A stretch of 28,107 nucleotides of DNA, from positions 1 to 28,107 of the forward strand of contig CAMNML010000011.1 in assembly GCA_946544685.1 (NCBI GenBank), written 5' to 3'. Made by a program: the position numbers and the translations under genes. Every line of letters starts with the position of its first letter. The first letter of the stretch is position 1. Of this stretch, positions 1-6,191 are shown piece after piece. The DNA is from an uncultured Caryophanales bacterium. Its GTDB lineage: Bacteria; Bacillota_I; Bacilli_A; RF39; UBA660. The notes below the pieces were generated by a model. That model saw nothing but the letters and a program-made list of their open reading frames with translations. It was not told where the DNA came from and did not search any database.

Positions 1-2
1 CT

Positions 3-266
3 CAACTTAGAACAGCAACTAGAAAAGCTATGGAAAAAGGTATGGAAAAAGGTATACAGCAAGGGATGAAACAAGGGATGAAACAAGGAATTGAACAAGG
101 TATAGAGCAAGGTATAGAGCAAGGAATTGAACAAGGAATTGAACAAGGAATTCAAAAAACTAAAATTGAAACAGCTTGTTCATTGATTAAAGAAAATATA
201 CCTTTTGAAATAATATCTAGAACAACAGGATACCCAGTTGATTATTTACAATCACTACACATATAA
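3..266 (+). CDS. C-terminal part of an Rpn-like (PD-(D/E)XK) nuclease/transposase-family protein, 5' end outside the window
   Basis: The frame is open to the left window edge (codons from base 3 read QLRTATRKA before the first internal Met at base 30), so this is a partial gene and not a 78-aa gene. The visible part is a run of four-residue units (GMEK, GIQQ, GMKQ, GIEQ) encoded by near-identical 12-nt repeats at about 33-157. A short helical tail (KIETACSLIKENIPFEIISRTTGYPVDYLQSL) follows. This repeat-plus-tail layout is typical of the C terminus of Rpn-family recombination-promoting nucleases, often annotated as PD-(D/E)XK nuclease family transposase. The catalytic domain would lie upstream and cannot be checked here. 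It is the only plus-strand gene in the window and converges on the gene ending at 319, sharing a hairpin terminator. Confidence 0.7.
   Translation, partial: QLRTATRKAMEKGMEKGIQQGMKQGMKQGIEQGIEQGIEQGIEQGIEQGIQKTKIETACSLIKENIPFEIISRTTGYPVDYLQSLHI
33..157 (+). repeat. 12-nt tandem repeat inside the Rpn-like gene
   Basis: About ten in-frame units of 12 nt encode Gly-(Met/Ile)-(Glu/Lys/Gln)-(Lys/Gln). Several neighbouring units are identical at DNA level (ggtatagagcaa twice, ggaattgaacaa at least twice). Copy number could change by slippage without shifting the frame. Confidence 0.75.
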
Positions 267-282
267 TAAAAAAATAACACAT

Positions 283-320
283 AAAAAAAATAAGAGTTAT
301 GATTTACTTCATAACTCTTT
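283..320. terminator. Shared hairpin terminator between convergent genes
   Basis: An 11-bp perfect stem (292-302 with 309-319) has a 6-nt loop. On the minus strand it is followed by a run of seven or eight U (bases 283-290), a good intrinsic terminator for the gene ending at 319. The hairpin overlaps that gene's stop codon. On the plus strand the U-run is short, so termination of the Rpn-like gene is plausible but weaker. Confidence 0.75.
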
Positions 321-951
321 ATCTTAAACTAAAATCAAACTTACTCTTTTTATCCAAGAAATAAATAGCAGTAGAACCACTAACAATAATGAACAATAAT
401 ATATAAATATAAAAATCACCTAAAAAATCAAAGAAACCATACTTGTGAATTTCAACCTCAGGAAGAGGCTCTTCAATGACCTCTTCCTGCTTTGTAGTTT
501 TAACAATATTAACAAATTGATCATATGAATACATACTTGTATTAACCCACTTAGAACATAAAGAATTACCATTATTATCACAAATAGGATCACTGTAATA
601 CTTATTAAAATAAGGAACAGTAACATAAGTAGTTAAAACTCTATAATCAGAGCAATCACCACTTTTAGGATAAACACCAAAACTAACAGTACTACCTGGT
701 TTAATATCACTTACCATGAACTCTCCAATAGTAGAATTAGATGTATAAGTCTTATCATGGGTCTTATCAACAACATTAAGTGAATCAGAAACATTATAAA
801 AAACAATATTAAAATTATTTCCATCATACTCATAATAATTACTGATATTAGAAGCTAAAGACTTATATCTAGACAAATCACTACTATTACATTGAGCAAA
901 AACAACAAAAGGGAAAAACATAAGAAATAAAAAACATAAAACCTTATTCAC
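319..951 (-). CDS. Exported membrane-anchored protein, unknown function
   Basis: This 210-aa protein has an N-terminal signal peptide (MNKVLCFLFLMFFPFVVFAQ, likely cleavage after VFA). A Cys/Tyr/Asn/Ser-rich ectodomain of about 150 residues follows, and a C-terminal membrane segment (about 178-198) ends in a short basic tail (KKSKFDFSLR). The topology is type I: outside domain, one anchor. I recognise no family. The GTG start at 951 overlaps the last codons of the 532-aa membrane protein upstream, so the two are probably translationally coupled and may act together at the cell surface. A hairpin terminator follows at once. Confidence 0.75.
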   Translation of the reverse strand: MNKVLCFLFLMFFPFVVFAQCNSSDLSRYKSLASNISNYYEYDGNNFNIVFYNVSDSLNVVDKTHDKTYTSNSTIGEFMVSDIKPGSTVSFGVYPKSGDCSDYRVLTTYVTVPYFNKYYSDPICDNNGNSLCSKWVNTSMYSYDQFVNIVKTTKQEEVIEEPLPEVEIHKYGFFDFLGDFYIYILLFIIVSGSTAIYFLDKKSKFDFSLR

Positions 952-2542
952 CTATATCACCCCTTAAAACATATATATAATTGGTATCCCTAAAATTAAA
1001 CTTAATCTTAATACTAGAAGCACTAAGTATTTCCTTATCAACTTCTACATAAAAAACATTAGAATCAGAAGATTTAGATGAAACAACAAAATTAAAATCA
1101 CCAGTCTCAGTATAACTCTTTCCATCATAAACATAATCAATAGAAGCAAAATTCTTAAAGAATCCAGAAAAATTAGCCGACTTTCCAAGTTCATCATTAA
1201 AACTTATATTACCATTAATCTTTAATAATACCTTTTCTCTTTCTCTAGAAACAACAGGTGTCAAAACCTCCTTAAAATCATAACACTCATTTACTCTAAT
1301 ACACGAATTATAATCAATAACAAACTTATTACTAATCTCATAACTATTAAAATTAAGTTTATAATTATTAATATTAATCTCACTTCCAAGAGAATACTCT
1401 ATATTTTTAGTCTCAATATTAGTATAATTCTTTGGATTCAACTTAATATCAATAGAATTTGCTTTAGTCTTACCCCTCTTATACTGAATGTTATCAATAT
1501 ATCTAAAAATCATATTAGAAGAAATAACATTCTTAGGAACCTTATAAATAAACAAATAATCAGAAAAATCCTTAGAAATAGTTTGATTAGTATAAACATT
1601 TCCTAAATCAGCCAAAGACGAAGAATAATTAATATTATTATAATATTGAATACCATTAACAACTAAAACAGCTCTAGAAGAAGGAAATGAACCATTACCA
1701 TTAATAGACAAATTAACAAAAACTAAAACACTATCATCATCAATAATAGAATTACCCTTATAATCAGTAGAAGTTATACCACTAGACTTAACACCAATAT
1801 TATAACCGCCAACATTCAAAAAAACATTCTCGTTATAAACCTTATCATATTTATTAGTTCCAAAATAAATAAATAGAAAAATAAAACTTAAAAACAACAA
1901 AGAAAAAATATTAATAATAAATCTATTCTCTCTATAATAATACTTAGCATTTCTATAATATCTCTTAAAGTTTCTTATAAAAACATTACCTTCAAACTCA
2001 ACAGCAACTTCAATCTCTTCACTATCCTCTGCAGAAATATCCATACCCTGTAAATCCCTAACAAAATCAAATTTCTTAATATCGAAACCAGTAGCACGAA
2101 TAAAGTAAAAAATAACACTAACAGTTTGAAACAAACGCGCTAAATTAAGAAAATCACGAATAGCTAAAGTAGTTCTTGCAGCTACAAGCATGCTTTGCAT
2201 ATTCCCAATAACACGATGTGAAGCAATAAAAATAACCATAACAAATATATATAAACCAATATTAAAAATATAATACATATAAGGTTTAACTTTTTTAATT
2301 AAAACAAAAATAATTAAAATATTAACGGCGAGTATTACAAAAACTAAAATATAAGACCACCAAACAAATAAAGGTCCAACTAAATCCTTACCAATAACAT
2401 TAGGAGAATCTTTACAAAATTCTCTCATAAAATTATACACTAAAGAAGTCCTATAAAGTAATATAGAAGATAAAACGAATATAATTAAATGAAAAAACTT
2501 AAAAAACTTAATAAAAAATGCATAAGGCTTTCTTAATATCAT
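944..2542 (-). CDS. Polytopic membrane protein with large extracytoplasmic C-terminal domain, unknown function
   Basis: This 532-aa protein has about four membrane segments in its first 150 residues (around 17-36, 57-82, 87-109, 131-150). An acidic and then basic cytoplasmic stretch follows, with a further transmembrane helix at about 208-232. The C-terminal 300 residues are rich in Asn, Ser, Tyr and beta-strand-like sequence and would lie outside the cell. The family is not recognised; the outer part looks like one or two beta-sandwich domains, which is inference. The ATG at 2542 has GGAAGGG upstream. A good promoter lies at 2567-2595 and a terminator separates this gene from the pilin-like genes. 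It overlaps the next gene by 8 bases, forming a two-gene unit. Confidence 0.75.
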   Translation of the reverse strand: MILRKPYAFFIKFFKFFHLIIFVLSSILLYRTSLVYNFMREFCKDSPNVIGKDLVGPLFVWWSYILVFVILAVNILIIFVLIKKVKPYMYYIFNIGLYIFVMVIFIASHRVIGNMQSMLVAARTTLAIRDFLNLARLFQTVSVIFYFIRATGFDIKKFDFVRDLQGMDISAEDSEEIEVAVEFEGNVFIRNFKRYYRNAKYYYRENRFIINIFSLLFLSFIFLFIYFGTNKYDKVYNENVFLNVGGYNIGVKSSGITSTDYKGNSIIDDDSVLVFVNLSINGNGSFPSSRAVLVVNGIQYYNNINYSSSLADLGNVYTNQTISKDFSDYLFIYKVPKNVISSNMIFRYIDNIQYKRGKTKANSIDIKLNPKNYTNIETKNIEYSLGSEININNYKLNFNSYEISNKFVIDYNSCIRVNECYDFKEVLTPVVSREREKVLLKINGNISFNDELGKSANFSGFFKNFASIDYVYDGKSYTETGDFNFVVSSKSSDSNVFYVEVDKEILSASSIKIKFNFRDTNYIYVLRGDIGE

Positions 2543-2566
2543 AATACCCTTCCTATCCTAATATTG

Positions 2567-2595
2567 ATTATACCATGAAAAAATAAAAAATACAA
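2567..2595 (-). promoter_or_regulatory. Sigma-A type promoter for the two membrane-protein genes (2542-319)
   Basis: Read on the minus strand: -35 TTGTAT (2590-2595), 17-nt spacer, -10 TATAAT (2567-2572), 25 bases before the ATG at 2542. Confidence 0.7.
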
Positions 2596-2600
2596 AAACA

Positions 2601-2629
2601 ATTAAAAAAAGTTCATAATTATGAACTTT
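2601..2629 (-). terminator. Intrinsic terminator after the first pilin-like gene
   Basis: A perfect 22-base palindrome (2608-2629, arms AAAGTTCATAA/TTATGAACTTT) is followed on the minus strand by an uninterrupted U-run starting in the stem (2604-2610). Confidence 0.8.
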
Positions 2630-2635
2630 AAACTA

Positions 2636-2863
2636 CTAATCATTACATGATGATCTTAAACCGGCAACATTAACATTTGTACCATTATCTCCGCCACCAA
2701 TACATGTAGCACCACTAACATATCCACCTAATTCTTGGCAACATGATTTGTCATTAACACCATTCATTAATCTTGGAATCAAAATTAATCCTACTGCTGC
2801 AACTACACCGATTAAAACAATTGTAATTACAGTTATATTTGCTTCTCCTGCAGCTTCTTTCAT
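2636..2863 (-). CDS. Small pilin-like membrane protein with Cys-containing ectodomain (copy 1)
   Basis: This 75-aa protein has a polar head (MKEAAGEAN) and a long hydrophobic helix (ITVITIVLIGVVAAVGLILIP), then RLMN and a short tail with four Cys (CC near residue 41, then two more). The helix with IGVVAAV...IP resembles the N-terminal helix of type IV pilin-like proteins, but the canonical G|FxxxE site is absent, so 'pilin-like' is only a description. It is a close paralog of the next gene: the first 34 residues match almost exactly and the tail keeps a CC...GG-x-VSG-x2-C pattern before diverging. It has its own promoter and terminator. The ATG at 2863 sits behind GGAGGGTGGTGAAAGA. It could instead be an unrelated single-pass membrane peptide. 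Confidence 0.7.
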   Translation of the reverse strand: MKEAAGEANITVITIVLIGVVAAVGLILIPRLMNGVNDKSCCQELGGYVSGATCIGGGDNGTNVNVAGLRSSCND

Positions 2864-2879
2864 TCTTTCACCACCCTCC
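2764..2879 (-). repeat. Direct repeat copy 1 (RBS plus N-terminal coding part of pilin-like gene)
   Basis: 116 bases aligned without gaps to 3117-3232 show 11 differences by my count, mostly synonymous. The repeat covers the ribosome binding site, the start and the membrane helix, and stops where the Cys-rich tails begin to diverge. Confidence 0.85.
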
Positions 2880-2894
2880 GTACCATATAAATGT

Positions 2895-2923
2895 ATTATA
2901 CCAACTTTTAAAACAAAAGTAAA
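2895..2923 (-). promoter_or_regulatory. Promoter of pilin-like gene copy 1
   Basis: Minus strand: -35 TTTACT (2918-2923), 17-nt spacer, -10 TATAAT (2895-2900). It lies in the gap between the two paralogs, so copy 1 can be transcribed independently. Confidence 0.65.
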
Positions 2924-2934
2924 TAATAAAACGA

Positions 2935-3216
2935 CTATTTAGCCATACACGCTTTAAAGCGGTTAGAATCACCTAACTTACTAATTCTGTAATTACCACA
3001 ACCACTAGCAGTACAAAAATTAGTTAAATTACCATTAGTCTCATTTGGAACATAACAGAAAGTACCACTAACAACTCCACCGCCATCTGTACAACATGCC
3101 TTAGCTTTCGCATTATTCATCAACCTTGGAATTAAAATCAATCCTACTGCTGCAACTACACCAATTAAAACAATTGTAATTACAGTAATATTTGCCTCAC
3201 CTGCAGCTTCCTTCAC
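2935..3216 (-). CDS. Small pilin-like membrane protein with six-Cys ectodomain (copy 2)
   Basis: This 93-aa protein starts at the GTG at 3216 (GTGAAGGAAGCT), which lines up exactly with the ATG of copy 1 and has the same GGAGGGTGGTGAAATA leader. A longer frame from 3234 would put the start inside that Shine-Dalgarno site. The head KEAAGEAN and hydrophobic helix are the same as in copy 1. The tail is longer and different, with six Cys (CC, then four singles), Gly, Asn and Thr. The even Cys number and membrane helix suggest an extracytoplasmic disulfide-bonded tail, which is inference. No strong terminator separates it from copy 1, so read-through is possible. Confidence 0.7.
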   Translation of the reverse strand: MKEAAGEANITVITIVLIGVVAAVGLILIPRLMNNAKAKACCTDGGGVVSGTFCYVPNETNGNLTNFCTASGCGNYRISKLGDSNRFKACMAK

Positions 3217-3232
3217 TATTTCACCACCCTCC
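3117..3232 (-). repeat. Direct repeat copy 2 (RBS plus N-terminal coding part of pilin-like gene)
   Basis: Partner of 2764-2879; see that entry. The offset between copies is 353 bases. Confidence 0.85.
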
Positions 3233-3247
3233 AATAGTATTACATAA

Positions 3248-3276
3248 ATTATAACAATAAATACACATTTTGTAAA
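3248..3276 (-). promoter_or_regulatory. Promoter of pilin-like gene copy 2
   Basis: Minus strand: -35 TTTACA (3271-3276), 17-nt spacer, -10 TATAAT (3248-3253). Confidence 0.7.
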
Positions 3277-3284
3277 GATTATTT

Positions 3285-3313
3285 AATTATTTTCTTTTAT
3301 AAAGAAAATAATT
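3285..3313 (-). terminator. Possible terminator hairpin at the end of the membrane glycosyltransferase operon
   Basis: A 13-bp perfect, almost pure A/T stem (3285-3297 with 3301-3313) has a 3-nt loop and overlaps the stop codon of the 454-aa gene. The following bases on the minus strand are A/T-rich but not a clean U-run, so function is uncertain. Confidence 0.35.
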
Positions 3314-4651
3314 TAAATTAGAACTAAAACTATTATGTGTTGAATAAATAAGATCATACTTATCAAAAGTAATAAATTTATTATCCTTATTAGAAGATAT
3401 CATTACAATAAAATTAACAATACCTTCATCAATATATCTTTTTTGCTCCCTATTCATTAAATCATAATTCATATTTTGAGTAATAAAAAATCTTACATTA
3501 GGTATCGTATCGGTAAAAAAATAACATCCAGAATCAATCATTCCATAATGCAAAATAGTTTTATCTTCATATCGATTTATTATTTGACATAAATTATATG
3601 AAGCAAAATCATTCTTTGAATACTTAATCATTTTAACATTAGGACATATAATAATAGTCAAAGAAACAATTATGATTGAAAACAAAATATTAATATACCA
3701 TTTATTTTTTATAATATTAACAAACCTTAATGCAGGAAAAACAAAAACAATAAAAGGTAAAGGATAATATACATGAAATGAACCTTGACAACATATAACA
3801 AAAAAAGATATGAAGAAAACAAATAAAACACTATAATAACGTCTATTAAGATAATAAAACAATGAATAAAATAAAGGAATTATAAAAATATAATTAGCTA
3901 ATATAGAATCAATAAATAATCTAAAAAATCCATCAATAAGAGAAGGTTTGGATGAAACACCATATGTAAATATATTATCTATAAAATAAACTTTAATAAA
4001 ATCAATAAAACTATCAGTAATAATAAAATATAAAAGACATAAAGAAATAGGAATAATGACTCCCAAAATAAAATATAATATTTTTTTAGGATTATCTTTT
4101 AAAACAATCAAAACAGGAATTATCCAAAAAACAACTAAATTAAACTTAATAAATAAAACAATCGACATCATAATGCCACTTATAAACAACTGTTTGATAG
4201 AAACCTCTTTTATAAGTAAAAGATAAAAACAATAAACAATACATGGAAGACAAAATTCTTCAGCACTTCCGCCTCCAGAAAAAAAAGAAGTAGAAGTTAA
4301 AATTAACAAAAATACTACAAGAGCATATATGGACTTATCATAATCAACATATAAAAGAATTATTTTATGAACTAAAAAAAGCAAAAAAGAACAAGATAGT
4401 ATTTCTAAAATATAAACACCAATGAAACTCTTACTAGATATTAAATAACCAACGCCATATATAATATAAAGTATTAAACCTTTCTGTTCATATATATCCT
4501 TATACAAAACAACTTTATTAAAAATAGACTTTCCAACAGTAAAAAAAGCATTTGTATCAACCCATTCATTAATAGGATAAATAAAAGATAATTGACTTGT
4601 AAGTGTTATAAACACAAAAGATAAAATTAAATATTTAAAATACTTTTTCAA
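3287..4651 (-). CDS. Polytopic membrane protein, probable GT-C type glycosyltransferase
   Basis: This 454-aa protein is almost all hydrophobic, with roughly ten membrane helices. An early extracytoplasmic loop carries EWVDTNAFF, followed by VVLYKDIYEQKG. An acidic residue in the first loop, then a tYxDxxxxKg segment, is the layout of GT-C (PMT/ArnT-like) enzymes that move sugars from lipid-linked donors outside the membrane. The substrate cannot be read from sequence; teichoic-acid-like or other wall glycans are plausible because the two upstream genes are YfhO-like. The start is TTG at 4651, chosen because GAGGTG lies 6 bases upstream. It overlaps the preceding gene by 17 bases. Confidence 0.7.
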   Translation of the reverse strand: MKKYFKYLILSFVFITLTSQLSFIYPINEWVDTNAFFTVGKSIFNKVVLYKDIYEQKGLILYIIYGVGYLISSKSFIGVYILEILSCSFLLFLVHKIILLYVDYDKSIYALVVFLLILTSTSFFSGGGSAEEFCLPCIVYCFYLLLIKEVSIKQLFISGIMMSIVLFIKFNLVVFWIIPVLIVLKDNPKKILYFILGVIIPISLCLLYFIITDSFIDFIKVYFIDNIFTYGVSSKPSLIDGFFRLFIDSILANYIFIIPLFYSLFYYLNRRYYSVLFVFFISFFVICCQGSFHVYYPLPFIVFVFPALRFVNIIKNKWYINILFSIIIVSLTIIICPNVKMIKYSKNDFASYNLCQIINRYEDKTILHYGMIDSGCYFFTDTIPNVRFFITQNMNYDLMNREQKRYIDEGIVNFIVMISSNKDNKFITFDKYDLIYSTHNSFSSNLNYFLYKRK

Positions 4652-6191
4652 CTTTTACACCTCTTTTTAAATAAAGAAAGAAAATAATAATACTTAAAAT
4701 AGAAATATATCTTGAAATCTTATATATAAAAGTACCATCGTAAAACACTTTAAAACTAACAATATCATCATTAATAGAAACACCAACTAAACCTTTAGAC
4801 GTTTTATATATTTTAAATTGACTATCATCACTATAAGCCTTATAACCTTTATAATAAATTAATGGAAGCTCAATTTCTTTTCCTTTTTTTACAATAACAT
4901 TCATTACATTTTTATCAAAACTATACTCTATATTTTTATTCTTATAATCATCAAATGCAAAATCATCAACAACCTCAATAGGTAAATACTCACCAAACAT
5001 TATAGTATTACGATCAAAATCACCATTATATAAATTAATCCTAAAAGAAATAATAAAACAATTAAATAAAAACATTATCAAAACATAAATAATAGTCACC
5101 CTGAAAAATAGATCCTTCTTACACATTACACTAAAAATAATAATAAATAAACATGTAAGCGGAGTATAAAGTCTCCAAGGAAATTGAATAATACTAAAAA
5201 GTTTATAAATAAAATCAATTTTCCAAATAAAAGATACTATGATAAAGCATAACAAAACAAAAGAAATAATACATAAAGATTTAATAAAAGAAGAAGTATT
5301 CTTTAATTTAATAAAAAAGAAATAATAAATTATACCAACACCAGGTGGTAACCAAATATCACGATATAAATTATAAATAGGAAAATCAATTAACAAAATA
5401 TAAACTGGAACAATATTGTCAAAAATTAAAACATTAGAATTAAAATTAAATTTTTGAGATAAAACTTGTTCAATTAACGGTAACCAAAAATACATAGTAG
5501 ACAACATAGAAAAAACAATATAAATTATTAAAGATTTCAATCTGTTAAAATTTTTTAAACATTTATAATTTAAAGCAATATAAAGCAAAATAATAAATAT
5601 AACAATATATGTAGTAATAACATGAGATGACATTAAACCAAAAAGGCCAAATGAAATATAATAACCTTTCTTTTCATTACCAAAAAAAATCTCATATAAT
5701 CCTAAAATTACAAAAGGAATAAAAATAAAAGACAATGATTCGCCTAAAGCACCTCGTTGAAAAAAACACTGTACTCTATAAAATGAAAAAGCATATAAAA
5801 ACAAAGCAAAAAATCCCTTGTTTTTTGATCTAGTAATTCTATAAACACACAAGTACATAGAACCTAAAGAACAAAAATTTATTAAAAATACAAAAACTTT
5901 ATATGAAAGTATAATATTTAAACCACATTTCATAAAAAAAGCAGGAATATATAAAAATAAATCAGGATAAAACAAACCATTTCCATACCCAAAGCCATGT
6001 AAACATTTATAATAAACTGGAATAATTTTACCAATGGAAAGATTATCAAAAACACCATATATCCTAGAAATATGGAAAGATATATCATCCGACATATTAA
6101 TTTCTTTACCAAAGAATAAAGGCAAAACAGATAAAACGGATATTAAAATTAAAACAATTTTTTTATTATCTAATATTTTCTCTCTTAACAT
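4635..6191 (-). CDS. Polytopic membrane protein of the PTPS-related/YfhO-like type
   Basis: This 518-aa protein has about ten or more membrane helices and a soluble-looking segment near residues 410-485 before a last helix. The N-terminal loop has NMSDDISFHISRI, then GYGNGLFYPDLFLYIPAF. This D..H..R plus GYG...FYPxL pattern matches the membrane family named 'PTPS-related' (PF10131), which sits close to YfhO in GT-C space; the name does not imply pterin synthesis. I chose the ATG at 6191, with GGTGG six bases upstream; a longer frame from 6209 lacks a site. It overlaps the YfhO-like gene by 26 bases and the next by 17, so all three are coupled. Confidence 0.75.
   Translation of the reverse strand: MLREKILDNKKIVLILISVLSVLPLFFGKEINMSDDISFHISRIYGVFDNLSIGKIIPVYYKCLHGFGYGNGLFYPDLFLYIPAFFMKCGLNIILSYKVFVFLINFCSLGSMYLCVYRITRSKNKGFFALFLYAFSFYRVQCFFQRGALGESLSFIFIPFVILGLYEIFFGNEKKGYYISFGLFGLMSSHVITTYIVIFIILLYIALNYKCLKNFNRLKSLIIYIVFSMLSTMYFWLPLIEQVLSQKFNFNSNVLIFDNIVPVYILLIDFPIYNLYRDIWLPPGVGIIYYFFFIKLKNTSSFIKSLCIISFVLLCFIIVSFIWKIDFIYKLFSIIQFPWRLYTPLTCLFIIIFSVMCKKDLFFRVTIIYVLIMFLFNCFIISFRINLYNGDFDRNTIMFGEYLPIEVVDDFAFDDYKNKNIEYSFDKNVMNVIVKKGKEIELPLIYYKGYKAYSDDSQFKIYKTSKGLVGVSINDDIVSFKVFYDGTFIYKISRYISILSIIIFFLYLKRGVKVEKVF

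Noticed and set aside
3..266. Mobile element/transposase
   Set aside because: Rpn-family proteins are often labelled transposases, but no inverted repeats, target duplication or DDE/HUH transposase is visible here.
4635..6191. Pterin synthase
   Set aside because: The family name 'PTPS-related' is historical. The protein is a polytopic membrane protein with no 6-pyruvoyl-tetrahydropterin synthase active site.
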